Shown one piece after another: positions 1 to 7,805 of a stretch of 27,087 nucleotides of DNA. The stretch comes from an uncultured Bifidobacterium sp. (GTDB lineage Bacteria; Actinomycetota; Actinomycetes; Actinomycetales; Bifidobacteriaceae). Below the pieces are notes generated by a model. That model was not told the DNA's origin and searched no databases. It was given only the letters and a program-made list of their open reading frames with translations. The position numbers and the translations under genes were made by a program. Within the stretch, counting starts at the first letter, position 1. The number at the start of each line of letters is the position of its first letter. The stretch covers positions 1-27,087 of the forward strand of contig NZ_CAUEQY010000015.1 in NCBI RefSeq assembly GCF_959020145.1, written 5' to 3'.

Positions 1-201
1 CGGTGAAACCCACGCATGCCCGACAATACACAAAATCTTTACAAAAGGATTGGGCTTACCGCATACGATCCGCCTGGGTAGCGGTCCGAGGATGAATCAG
101 GGGCGAGACAAGGGTTGCGTCTCGTGTTTCCGTCATGATGTCTGGCAAAATAGTGAAGCCGGACATGCGAGGCATCGGCCGGAATCGGAAAGGGGCAAAT
201 C
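1..201. other. Intergenic leader upstream of yccF
   Basis: No gene is supported here. A 6-bp stem (CGAGAC at 104-109, GTCTCG at 119-124) could be the end of an upstream transcript or part of the yccF leader. TTTACA at 38-43 resembles a -35 box, but no good -10 lies at the right distance; CATACG at 62-67 is the best available. The ribosome site AAAGGGG at about 189-195 sits just before the yccF ATG and decides that start. Confidence 0.3.
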
Positions 202-567
202 ATGCGAGTTCTCGGCAATATCCTGTGGATCATTCTTGGTGGATTGGCCATCGCAATCGGATGGGCATTGGTGGGACTGATTCTGTGCATCTCCATCATC
301 GGCATCCCGCTCGGCATTCAAGCGTTCAAGATGGCGGGACTCACCCTGACGCCGTTTGGCAAAACCGTGCAATACGGCGGCGGAGTCGGCTCTGCCTTGG
401 CCAACATCCTGTGGGTGGTGCTGGTCGGCTGGTGGATGGCGCTCGGCTATCTGGGAGCCGGCGTACTCAACTGCATCACCATTATCGGTATTCCGTTCGG
501 ATTGCAATCGTTCAAGATGGCCAAGCTCGCACTCTGGCCATTCGGAGCGGAAATCGTCAACCTGTAG
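202..567 (+). CDS. yccF: YccF domain small inner-membrane protein
   Basis: A 121-residue, very hydrophobic protein made of two similar halves. Each half has an N-I-L-W start, a glycine-rich membrane helix, an S/T-I-I-G-I-P turn, and an F-K-M-A...P-F-G end (about residues 1-55 and 66-119). This internal duplication is the YccF (DUF307) signature. The family lies in the cytoplasmic membrane and its biochemical role is not established. The ATG is preceded by AAAGGGG at good spacing. The protein stops almost directly after the second P-F-G motif, whereas E. coli YccF (from memory) runs on for about 20 residues. A coding-like tail continues in another frame just downstream, so the 3' end may be frameshifted. 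It appears to be transcribed alone. Family call is confident; function unknown. Confidence 0.85.
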   Translation: MRVLGNILWIILGGLAIAIGWALVGLILCISIIGIPLGIQAFKMAGLTLTPFGKTVQYGGGVGSALANILWVVLVGWWMALGYLGAGVLNCITIIGIPFGLQSFKMAKLALWPFGAEIVNL

Positions 568-662
568 ATTCCAAATACTACAAAGCCGCCAAAGCAACCC
601 TTGACGAGGCGGTCACCGACGTCAACAATTGGATTGACCAGCAAGCCGCCAAGGCCGAATAA
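564..662 (+). pseudogene. Out-of-frame coding-like tail after yccF (possible frameshifted C-terminus)
   Basis: From 567 the frame one base off yccF reads a plausible helical, charged segment beginning DSKYYKAAKATLDEA and ending IDQQAAKAE, closed by a double stop (TAA TAA, 660-665). It has no start codon or ribosome site of its own. Adding one base near the yccF stop (for example CTG-GTA-GAT in place of CTG-TAG-AT) joins the two into one continuous reading frame. I infer a 1-nt deletion, or less likely programmed slippage, that removed about 31 residues from YccF. It could also be chance reading of intergenic DNA. Confidence 0.4.
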
Positions 663-718
663 TAAAACACACATTATGCTGCTGCAGCAGCCAGTCCTTG
701 CAGAACAATGTCATGACA

Positions 719-748
719 AAGGCCTGAGAAGACGACTTCTCAGGCCTT
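719..748 (-). terminator. Hairpin downstream of ychF (likely terminator)
   Basis: A perfect 11-bp stem, GGCCTGAGAAG (721-731) and CTTCTCAGGCC (736-746), has a 4-nt loop and is extended by AA/TT pairs. On the minus strand it is followed by only a short T run (CCTTTG), so it is a modest terminator for the pip-proC-ychF run. It may also act on the plus strand after yccF. Confidence 0.6.
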
Positions 749-760
749 ATCCGTGCCGCT

Positions 761-803
761 CCTCAGTCGCTTGTAGCGACAGCTCCCCTCAAAGAGGGGA
801 GCC
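761..803. repeat. REP-like double hairpin element
   Basis: Two adjacent stems: GTCGC/GCGAC (766-770 and 776-780), then GCTCCCCTC/GAGGGGAGC (782-790 and 794-802) with an AAA loop. Read on the minus strand, the layout is GGCTCCCCTC, stem, GAGCTGTC, small stem, GACTGAGG. I recall similar intergenic elements in several gut bacteria, but no search was possible. It sits 12 bases beyond the ychF stop and may also help end transcription. Confidence 0.5.
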
Positions 804-813
804 AGAGAAACAC

Positions 814-1908
814 TTACTTCGAGATGTTGAACTTGAACTCCACAATATCTCCGTCGGCCATGACGTAGTCGCGACCCTCCTGACGGAGCTTGCCTTCCTC
901 CTTGATCTTCGTCATGGAGCCTTCGGCGGCCACGAAATCGTCGTAGGAGACGATGTCGGCCTTGATGAAGCCTTTTTCGAAGTCCGTATGAATCACGCCG
1001 GCGGCCTGCGGGGCGGTGTAACCCTTGTGGATCTGCCATGCGCGCACTTCCTTCTCACCTGCTGTGAGGAAGGTGGACAGACCGAGCGTGTCGTAGCCGA
1101 CACGCGCCAACTGATCCAATCCGGACTCCTCAAGACCGGCGTCCGCAAGCATCTCGCGGGCGTCAGCCTCGTCGAGTTCGGTCAGGTCGGCTTCGAACTG
1201 CGCGTTGAGGAAAATGGCCGGAGCCGGAGCCACGGATGCGGCGAGCTTGGCCTGCATGTCTTTGTTCTGCAGTTCGGCATCGTCCACGTTGAACACGTAG
1301 ATGAACGGTTTGGCGCTCATCAAGTGCAGATCGTAGACGGAATCCTTGTCGAAACGGCCTTCGCGAGCCGCCTTATCAATGGTTTCGCCGGCTTCGAGAA
1401 TGGTCTTGGCCTGCTTGACGGCCTCCATGTAGGCCGGTTCGATCTTCTTGCCGCGCAAATCCTTCTCCAGCTTCGGCAGCGCGTTCTCGATGGTCTGCAG
1501 ATCGGCGAGGATCAGCTCGGTGTTGATGGTTTCAATGTCGTCGGACGGATCGACCTTGCCGTTGACGTGCACGATATCATCGTCTTCGAAGGCGCGCACG
1601 ACCTCGCAGATCGCGTCGGCTTCGCGAATGTTGGCGAGGAACTTGTTGCCCAGGCCTTCGCCTTCCGAAGCGCCCTTGACGATGCCTGCGATGTCGACGA
1701 AGGTGACGGTTGCCGGCACGATCTTCTCGGTGTGCACGAGCTTGGCGAGCACCGGCAGACGGTTGTCCGGCAGCGGCACGATGCCGGTGTTCGGCTCGAT
1801 GGTGGCGAACGGATAGTTTTCCGCCAGCACGTTGTTACGGGTCAATGCGTTGAACATGGTGGACTTGCCGACGTTCGGCAGTCCGACGATTCCGATAGTA
1901 AGAGACAT
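814..1908 (-). CDS. ychF: Redox-regulated ATPase YchF (Obg-like)
   Basis: A 364-residue P-loop protein of the TRAFAC/Obg class, the normal length for YchF/OLA1. It is a cytosolic, ribosome-associated nucleotidase that prefers ATP over GTP. Visible motifs are G1 GLPNVGKST near residues 8-16, G3 with D-I-A-G and the long KGASEGEGLGNKFL stretch near residues 65-90, and the altered G4 motif N-V-D-D near residue 200 in place of NKxD, which fits ATP preference. The last 90 or so residues form the TGS domain. The start is set by AAGGA just upstream of the ATG. Its neighbour proC ends 17 bases upstream, so the two are probably co-transcribed with pip. The long plus-strand frame opposite it is a shadow of its codon usage. 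Confidence 0.97.
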   Translation of the reverse strand: MSLTIGIVGLPNVGKSTMFNALTRNNVLAENYPFATIEPNTGIVPLPDNRLPVLAKLVHTEKIVPATVTFVDIAGIVKGASEGEGLGNKFLANIREADAICEVVRAFEDDDIVHVNGKVDPSDDIETINTELILADLQTIENALPKLEKDLRGKKIEPAYMEAVKQAKTILEAGETIDKAAREGRFDKDSVYDLHLMSAKPFIYVFNVDDAELQNKDMQAKLAASVAPAPAIFLNAQFEADLTELDEADAREMLADAGLEESGLDQLARVGYDTLGLSTFLTAGEKEVRAWQIHKGYTAPQAAGVIHTDFEKGFIKADIVSYDDFVAAEGSMTKIKEEGKLRQEGRDYVMADGDIVEFKFNISK

Positions 1909-1925
1909 GGTTCCTTAGCTTAGTA

Positions 1926-2726
1926 TTAGGCTTCGATGGCGTCGACGGCTTTGATGACCGCGCCGCGGAATGCGCTTTCCTCCAACGAGGCCACGCCCTT
2001 GATGGTGGTGCCTCCCGGCGAGCAGACGGCGTCCTTCATGGCACCTGGATGGGTTTCGTTGGCCAGGTACAGTGCGCCGACGCCTTCCACCATCTTTGCG
2101 GCCAGACGGTAGGCGGTGGCGCGTTGCAGACCGTATTTCACGCCCGCGTCGCCGAGCGCCTCGATGTACATGTCGGTGAATGCGGGCGCGCAGCCGGCGA
2201 TGCACATGCCGATGCCCATATGCGCGGAGTCGACGCGTTCGATGAGGCTGATCGATGAGAACAGCTTTTCGAACGTCTCGTTTTGCGCGTCGGTCAGCGT
2301 GTTGTCGGTTTCCGTGACGAGCACGCCTTTGCCGACGGCCATCGGCGTGTTCGGAATGGTGCACTGGATGTGCATCGCGCCGAAATCGGCGCCGAACAGT
2401 TCACGGTATTTGGCGAGATCCCAGCCTGCCGCAATGGATACGACGAATGTGCTTTCGTTGGCGAGCGCGCCGGCGATTGGTTTGATGACGCTTTCGATCT
2501 GGTACGGTTTGATGGCGATGATGACAACGTCGGCCGCGTCTGCGACTTCGGCAGCGGTGCGCAGCGGTGTGGCACCAACCTTCGCCGTGGTTTTCTCCAG
2601 TTTGTCGTAATGCGCGGCGCACGCCACGATGTCAGTACCGTCGATTGCACCTGCCGCGACAAGTCCTTCGGCAATGGCCTGTGCCATGTTGCCGTATCCG
2701 ATGAATCCGATGGTTGGGTTGGACAT
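1926..2726 (-). CDS. proC: Pyrroline-5-carboxylate reductase
   Basis: A 266-residue enzyme that reduces 1-pyrroline-5-carboxylate to L-proline with NAD(P)H, the last step of proline synthesis in the cytosol. The N-terminus has the Rossmann start GFIGYGNMAQAIAEG (residues 7-21). The C-terminal helical dimerisation domain carries the family signature S-P-G-G-T-T-I near residue 240. Length is normal for the family. A strong AAGGAG precedes the ATG. It lies between a proline iminopeptidase (60 bases upstream) and ychF (17 bases downstream), so two genes that supply proline sit together. No frameshift or missing key residue is seen. Confidence 0.97.
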   Translation of the reverse strand: MSNPTIGFIGYGNMAQAIAEGLVAAGAIDGTDIVACAAHYDKLEKTTAKVGATPLRTAAEVADAADVVIIAIKPYQIESVIKPIAGALANESTFVVSIAAGWDLAKYRELFGADFGAMHIQCTIPNTPMAVGKGVLVTETDNTLTDAQNETFEKLFSSISLIERVDSAHMGIGMCIAGCAPAFTDMYIEALGDAGVKYGLQRATAYRLAAKMVEGVGALYLANETHPGAMKDAVCSPGGTTIKGVASLEESAFRGAVIKAVDAIEA

Positions 2727-2786
2727 GGTTTCTCCTTGTTGTTCCCGGTTCCTATTTGATATCGATATATGGATGGATTGTCTGTG

Positions 2787-4130
2787 TCAGAACAGTTCTT
2801 CCAGATCTCCCCTGTTCAGTGCTTCGTTGAACAGGCGTTTGAAGACCACGGAACCATGCACGCCGTCATGCTCGAATTCGTTGGTGGTCCAATAATGTGA
2901 ACGACCGACGCGGGACAGCGTGTCGAGCTGCAATCCAGAATCTACGTACATGTCGTCGAAATAGACGGCAGCCTGCAGCGGAACCTCATTGCGCGCCAAC
3001 TGGTCGGCATCGTAGATCGTGCCGAAATGCGTGTCTTCCATAAGCACGTCCATGGCCGGTTTGAACGGACGCAACGCACGTTCCTGCTCGAACATCCACG
3101 GGAACATGGCCTCGCCGGTGAAATTAAGCGGACGAATGTCACCCGCGAATTCCGGATGCTCGCCGCGCACGCGCTGGGCGGCCCAGCAAATCGGCGTTTC
3201 CAGCTCGCCGTTGGCGTAGATGAACTCCTGCAACGGCCAGTACAGCGGGCGAGACGAGGTCGCATCCATCACGGAAGACAGGAATTCGTCAGACAGTTCC
3301 GCCGAGGTCGAGGCCGAACCGTCGCCGTCGAGGAATGCCTGGTCAAGAATCCAATGCACGCGTTCGAAACTTGGCTTCATGCCGAAATCGGATCCCAAGC
3401 ATTGGAAGCGTTCCACCGTGAGCGGATCGCCGTTCGGCAATGCGACCTTGCGCGACTGCAGAATGTCGGCGACGGCCGCGGCACGTTCGATATCGATCGG
3501 GTAACGCTCGTAGAACTGCTTCGTCTTTGCCGCCATGCGCGGGAACGTATGACGGTACACGTCGGTCGCATCGGCGGGAACATGAGGAATGCCGCCCGTG
3601 GTGAAACTGGCGATAACCCCTTGCGGGAACAGCGAAAGATACGTCAGCGTCAGGAATCCGCCATAGCTTTGACCAAGCGTGGCCCAACGTGCGCCCCCGA
3701 ATTCGGTACGACGCAGATGCTCGAAATCACGAACGATCGAATCGGCGAGGAAGCGCTTCAAAAACGCGGCACCGGCCTTGCCGCCGCCATCCATACCCTC
3801 AATCACATGCGTATCGACACGAGACGAACGCCCAGTACCACGTTGATCCGGCAACACCACACGGAAATGCTTGATGGCCTCCTCAATCCAACCATCGGAA
3901 CTTGGACCGAGCGGACGGGGGCCGGAACCACCGGGACCACCCTGCAGGAACACGAGCAGCGGAAGATCATCATGCACATGTTCGGGAGCGGTGACCACAC
4001 GGTAGAACAGGCTGATTGATTCGCCATCGAACCCATGACCGGGCTCGTGGCCCGTCCAATCCAACGGCACCTTGATGGAACGATCCTCAATATGCAATCC
4101 GGGCACGTAGTATTCGCTCAGCAACGTCAT
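2787..4130 (-). CDS. pip: Proline iminopeptidase, alpha/beta-hydrolase (S33)
   Basis: A 447-residue alpha/beta-hydrolase matching proline iminopeptidases, which release N-terminal proline from peptides in the cytosol. The oxyanion-hole motif is QGGPGG (63-68), followed by DQRGTGRS (95-102). The nucleophile elbow is G-Q-S-Y-G-G with Ser155. A likely catalytic histidine lies in the V-H-G-S segment near the C-terminus, with a candidate aspartate in the F-D-D-M-Y-V-D stretch before it. No signal peptide is visible. The length exceeds the roughly 310-residue short form and fits the larger actinobacterial/lactobacillal type with an extended cap. AGGTGA precedes the ATG. It is the first gene of the minus-strand run with proC and ychF, and shares a 177-bp divergent region with the histidine kinase gene. 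Exact substrate range is not readable from sequence. Confidence 0.9.
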   Translation of the reverse strand: MTLLSEYYVPGLHIEDRSIKVPLDWTGHEPGHGFDGESISLFYRVVTAPEHVHDDLPLLVFLQGGPGGSGPRPLGPSSDGWIEEAIKHFRVVLPDQRGTGRSSRVDTHVIEGMDGGGKAGAAFLKRFLADSIVRDFEHLRRTEFGGARWATLGQSYGGFLTLTYLSLFPQGVIASFTTGGIPHVPADATDVYRHTFPRMAAKTKQFYERYPIDIERAAAVADILQSRKVALPNGDPLTVERFQCLGSDFGMKPSFERVHWILDQAFLDGDGSASTSAELSDEFLSSVMDATSSRPLYWPLQEFIYANGELETPICWAAQRVRGEHPEFAGDIRPLNFTGEAMFPWMFEQERALRPFKPAMDVLMEDTHFGTIYDADQLARNEVPLQAAVYFDDMYVDSGLQLDTLSRVGRSHYWTTNEFEHDGVHGSVVFKRLFNEALNRGDLEELF

Positions 4131-4273
4131 GCATTCACCTTTCCTTTGGCGTCATCGGCATATTCAATGCGAGTAGTGGCTTCTTGATGGCTTCCATCCC
4201 ACCCACACGCGGAGACAACCTTACCTCACAAAAGCGGCTTTATCTTACCGCCATTTCATTCCTGCGCATGATG

Positions 4274-4294
4274 GCGCCACAGCGTATCTGGCGC
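4274..4294. promoter_or_regulatory. Inverted repeat just before the kinase ribosome site
   Basis: GCGCCA (4274-4279) and TGGCGC (4289-4294) form a 6-9-6 dyad ending two bases before AGGG at 4296. It may be an operator or an mRNA hairpin limiting translation of the kinase. It is the only clear symmetry in the 177-bp pip/kinase divergent region; no convincing -10/-35 pair was found there. Confidence 0.35.
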
Positions 4295-4307
4295 TAGGGT
4301 GGAGCAT

Positions 4308-6914
4308 ATGTCGAATTTCAAGCAGCGTCTCTTGTCGTGGATGCATGGTCATGTCTTCGCAGGCGATCTCATCATCACGCTTGCCATAGGTGTTCTGCTG
4401 TTCGGCGTGACCGGCGGCATCACCTATAATCCGGGATTGCTGTTTGACCTTAAGCCTTCCACGCAGATGGCATGGGAAGCGGCAATGCTTATCCCGCTGC
4501 TGATCCGTCGATGGCGGCCGCAGACCGGAGCGTTGCTCTGCGTGGCATTGACCTTGGCGCATCTCATATTCGGCCCTTGCCTGTTGGGCGCCGATATTCT
4601 GGCATTGTTCATGCTGTATTCGGTGATCGTCTACGGCAATCCCAAAAACACGAAAGCCTTCATTATTCTGGCGTTGACCATCGGTCTTCTGGCTTCGGCG
4701 TTGATAGCATGGACCATGACCAATGGACCACTGCTCACCGGAGGCAAAGTGCATACATGGAGCAGCTGGAACGGCCCAAATCCGAATGACATTATGGTCA
4801 CGGAAGACACTCTCGGTTCCATTTACACGGGAACATCCATGTCGGAAGTCGCCGGCATGATGGCGCAATACATGCTGGCACTAACGCCGATTGAAGTATG
4901 CATTATTTCTACCATTGTTATGTCGTTCTGGCATCGTGCGCGCATGGCAACCGTTCGCATGATGCGGGAACGCAATGAGGCAATCGCCGCGCGAGATCAG
5001 GATGAGCGTGATATCGCGGCGTTGGCGGAACGTGCACGTATCGCACGCGACATGCACGATGTGGTGGCACACACCCTGTCGATCATCATCGTGCAGTCTG
5101 ATGGTGGCCGCTATGCGGGTACGCATGATCCTGCAGTAGCCCGAAACACCATGGAGACGATTCGGCATGAATCGGAACGAGCATTGCATGACATGCAACG
5201 TCTTCTGGGAGTGTTTGGGGGCTCACCGCACGCCGATTATAACGATATCGACAATCTTGTGGAACAAGCGCGAACCGTCTCCCCAGACATTCGAATCCAA
5301 CGGAGCATCACCGGAACCGCCAGCCCGGAACAGCTCGGCGAGCAGGCCTCGACGGCCTCCTACCATGTGGTTCAGGAAGCGCTGACGAATATCCGCAAGT
5401 ATGCGGGACCGCATGTCGATGTGTATATCAAGGAATCATGGAACAACGATTCGTTCACTGTGACCGTCACTGACAATGGTCGCGGAGCCGCGGCCAGTAT
5501 CGACGGACATACTCCAGGCTATGGCCTGTTGGGCATGAGGGAACGTATCGAATCGGCCGGAGGCTCATTGCAGGCCGGCCCTCGACTTGGCGGAGGCTTC
5601 GAAGTCATGGCCACCCTGCCTTACGGCGGTAAAGAGCCGGCGACAGACGAAACCGGCGAACAGTATGCCTCGGAACAGTCTGAATCTTGCAACACAACTG
5701 CCATATCCAGCAAAGCGAAATTATCCGACGAAGCAATCACACGCAACATAGCCGTCAGCATATCGGCGCGAATACCAAATCAGCCTTCGGAGCAAACGCA
5801 GGAAACCACACAATCGGCCGGTCGCAATTATCGTTCGAACGCTCTGCAACATCTGCGCATCACCGCGCCCAATCTGCGTGATTTGCTCAAATCATTGAAA
5901 CTGGAATCCGTGGAACTTGCAAATACGTCCAATGCGCGCAGTTCGAATTGGGTGGAACGTGTTTCCGCGTGGACGCAACGTCATTATGTGCTCATGGATG
6001 CCGTCGGCGCCCTGCTACTGGTTGCGCTACTGAATCCCATGTCGGTTTCGCTCTTTTTCGATAGTCCACGAGACATGCAACTCTCGCGCGCGATCGCCAC
6101 CTGCTGCGTATTGGCGCTGGCCGTTCGTCGCAGGTTCCCCGAGACTTGCGCGCTTATTGTGTTCGTATTGTCGGTTGTGCAATTGGTGTTTTTGGGATCG
6201 ATTGAAGTCGGGCACATCGTAGCGTCGCTGTGCGCACTGTATTCAGCCGTATTGTATGGGCGTGAACACGCATGGCGTTGGACCGGTCTTGCCGCTGTCA
6301 CCTGTTCGGCTCTGATGGGCTTGAAAATCGCAGCCGACCAACATGGATACACTACCTTGTTCGACGCCATCGCCGCTTCCGTGGGCTTGACAAAACCGGT
6401 TTCAGCCACGGCAAGTAGTGGTGCAGCGTTCTTTACCGGCGTTATGTATACGGTTGCGGTGTTGATGCTGTGCGCCGGCATTATGGCGTGGGCACGTTGG
6501 GCTCGTTCCAGTGATTCCAACGCACTGGTGTTGCAGGCGCGAGAGGAAGCGCTGATGGCCGAGCAGGAGAAACAGCGTATTCTCGCGGCGAATATGGAGC
6601 GCGACCGTATCAGTGCCAGCATTCAGGCTGAGGTCACTGCCACGTTGAACAGCGTGATCAATCAAGCCGTCGATGGCATTCGCATGCTGGATCGCGCCGA
6701 AGCACAAGGCAAGGAGCCGACCGCCGATGAGATTTCCACAGCGTTCAAAGCCATTGGAGAACAGGGGCGTGCCGCGCTTAAGCGTATGCGCGAACTGCTT
6801 GGCGTGCTTCGTGAGACTGGTTTCAGCGATGACACTCACGCCGGTAGCGCGAGCGAACTGCAGTTGAGGCCTGCAGCACCGCTGGAGGAGCAGCTGCAGC
6901 GCGTGTCTCGATAG
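4308..6914 (+). CDS. NarL-type sensor histidine kinase fused to a second sensor and degenerate DHp module
   Basis: An 868-residue membrane kinase. The first half is complete: membrane helices over about residues 18-210, a coiled lead-in, a HisKA_3 DHp domain with phospho-acceptor His250 in ARDMHDVVAHTLS, and an ATPase domain with N-box H-V-V-Q-E-A-L-T-N (353-361), D-N-G-R-G (389-393) and G-Y-G-L-L-G-M-R-E-R (404-413). A polar linker (about 440-550) leads to a second membrane block (about 560-728), a coiled segment and a second DHp-like helix pair. That copy reads ERDRISASIQAEVTATL, with Gln773 at the histidine position, and ends in L-L-G-V-L like the first copy's L-L-G-V-F, but no second ATPase domain follows. 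The ATG at 4308 has AGGG eight bases upstream; the GTG at 4299 lacks a ribosome site. The response regulator follows 75 bases later. The signal is unknown; the convergent ABC transporter genes suggest cell-envelope or peptide stress. Confidence 0.9.
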   Translation: MSNFKQRLLSWMHGHVFAGDLIITLAIGVLLFGVTGGITYNPGLLFDLKPSTQMAWEAAMLIPLLIRRWRPQTGALLCVALTLAHLIFGPCLLGADILALFMLYSVIVYGNPKNTKAFIILALTIGLLASALIAWTMTNGPLLTGGKVHTWSSWNGPNPNDIMVTEDTLGSIYTGTSMSEVAGMMAQYMLALTPIEVCIISTIVMSFWHRARMATVRMMRERNEAIAARDQDERDIAALAERARIARDMHDVVAHTLSIIIVQSDGGRYAGTHDPAVARNTMETIRHESERALHDMQRLLGVFGGSPHADYNDIDNLVEQARTVSPDIRIQRSITGTASPEQLGEQASTASYHVVQEALTNIRKYAGPHVDVYIKESWNNDSFTVTVTDNGRGAAASIDGHTPGYGLLGMRERIESAGGSLQAGPRLGGGFEVMATLPYGGKEPATDETGEQYASEQSESCNTTAISSKAKLSDEAITRNIAVSISARIPNQPSEQTQETTQSAGRNYRSNALQHLRITAPNLRDLLKSLKLESVELANTSNARSSNWVERVSAWTQRHYVLMDAVGALLLVALLNPMSVSLFFDSPRDMQLSRAIATCCVLALAVRRRFPETCALIVFVLSVVQLVFLGSIEVGHIVASLCALYSAVLYGREHAWRWTGLAAVTCSALMGLKIAADQHGYTTLFDAIAASVGLTKPVSATASSGAAFFTGVMYTVAVLMLCAGIMAWARWARSSDSNALVLQAREEALMAEQEKQRILAANMERDRISASIQAEVTATLNSVINQAVDGIRMLDRAEAQGKEPTADEISTAFKAIGEQGRAALKRMRELLGVLRETGFSDDTHAGSASELQLRPAAPLEEQLQRVSR

Positions 6915-6989
6915 CCGGTTCAAGTTTTCAGGGAAATGTAAGGGTTTATGTTGCACTGTGAGCGGAACAATGCCGATAAGGTGGAGAGT

Positions 6990-7739
6990 ATGAGTGAAGA
7001 ACAGAAGATTCATGTGGTCATTGCCGATGACCAGGAATTGGTACGTGCCGGTTTCGCGATGGTGATCGGCTCGCAACCGGATATGGCGGTTGTCGGCCAG
7101 GCGCGCGATGGCGCGGAAGCGGTGGCTTTGGCGGAGACGCTGCATCCCGACGTGGTGCTGATGGACGTGCGTATGCCCGGTATGGACGGCATTGAGGCGA
7201 CACGTCGGATCAGCGCGTTGCAGCATCGTTTCGCACCCGATGGCAGCGCGCTTGACGATGCGCATACCCGTGTGATCATTCTGACGACGTTCGATTTGGA
7301 CGAATACGTGATGGCCGCGATCAACGCCGGCGCGTCCGGCTTCCTGCTGAAGGACACGGAACCGGAGACGCTGCTCAATTCGATTCGCACCGTGTACCAA
7401 GGCAACGCGATCATCGCGCCATCCGCCACGAAACGGCTTATAGAGAAGATGATGGATGGCGATTTCGCAGGAACGGCCGCCGCAGCGCCCGTTTCCGCAA
7501 CGTCCGCTTCCGCTTCGACGGCAACTATGTACACCGATCCGGAATTGGACGAACTGACCGACCGCGAGCGCGAGGTGCTCATCGAAATCGCGCATGGCCT
7601 GTCGAATCAGGAGATCGCGGACAAGCTGTTCATCAGCCTGCCTACCGTGAAAACGCATGTCGCGCATATCCTGTCGAAAATCAATGCGCGCGACCGCGTC
7701 CAAGCCGTCGTGTTCGCCTACGAAAACCATCTCGTATAA
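6990..7739 (+). CDS. NarL/LuxR-family response regulator
   Basis: A 249-residue DNA-binding response regulator, the partner of the kinase upstream. The receiver domain (about 5-130) has the acidic pair Asp13/Asp14, phospho-acceptor Asp59 in V-L-M-D-V-R-M-P-G, a Thr pair near 99-100 and Lys121 in L-L-K-D. A linker rich in Ala, Ser and Thr (about 155-180) joins it to a LuxR helix-turn-helix (LTDREREVL ... LSNQEIADKLFIS ... VKTHV). The ATG at 6990 is preceded by AAGGTGGAG and is chosen over an in-frame ATG at 6948, which has no ribosome site and would add 14 atypical residues. The gene ends at a hairpin shared with the convergent permease gene. Confidence 0.95.
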   Translation: MSEEQKIHVVIADDQELVRAGFAMVIGSQPDMAVVGQARDGAEAVALAETLHPDVVLMDVRMPGMDGIEATRRISALQHRFAPDGSALDDAHTRVIILTTFDLDEYVMAAINAGASGFLLKDTEPETLLNSIRTVYQGNAIIAPSATKRLIEKMMDGDFAGTAAAAPVSATSASASTATMYTDPELDELTDREREVLIEIAHGLSNQEIADKLFISLPTVKTHVAHILSKINARDRVQAVVFAYENHLV

Positions 7740-7768
7740 AATCTTCATAAAACGTATTCGGCAACAAA

Positions 7769-7794
7769 AATGCTCCTTCTTTCGAAGGAGCATT
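7769..7794. terminator. Bidirectional terminator between response regulator and ABC permease
   Basis: An 11-bp perfect stem AATGCTCCTTC (7769-7779) / GAAGGAGCATT (7784-7794) has a 4-nt loop, with A-rich sequence before it and a T-containing stretch after. It lies 29 bases past the response-regulator stop and 11 bases past the permease stop, so it can serve both convergent genes. Confidence 0.8.
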
Positions 7795-7805
7795 CCGTTT
7801 ATCGC

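Noticed and set aside
678..718. Short perfect palindromes (GCTGCTGCAGCAGC at 678-691, TGTCATGACA at 709-718)
   Set aside because: They lie after the yccF tail beside stronger hairpins, with no promoter or gene to regulate; probably incidental.
601..1923. Long plus-strand open frame of 440 codons
   Set aside because: It runs antisense to ychF, which has all family motifs and a ribosome site; the frame is a by-product of GC-rich codon use.
4299..4307. GTG start for the kinase giving three extra residues
   Set aside because: No ribosome site precedes it, whereas AGGG is well placed for the ATG at 4308.
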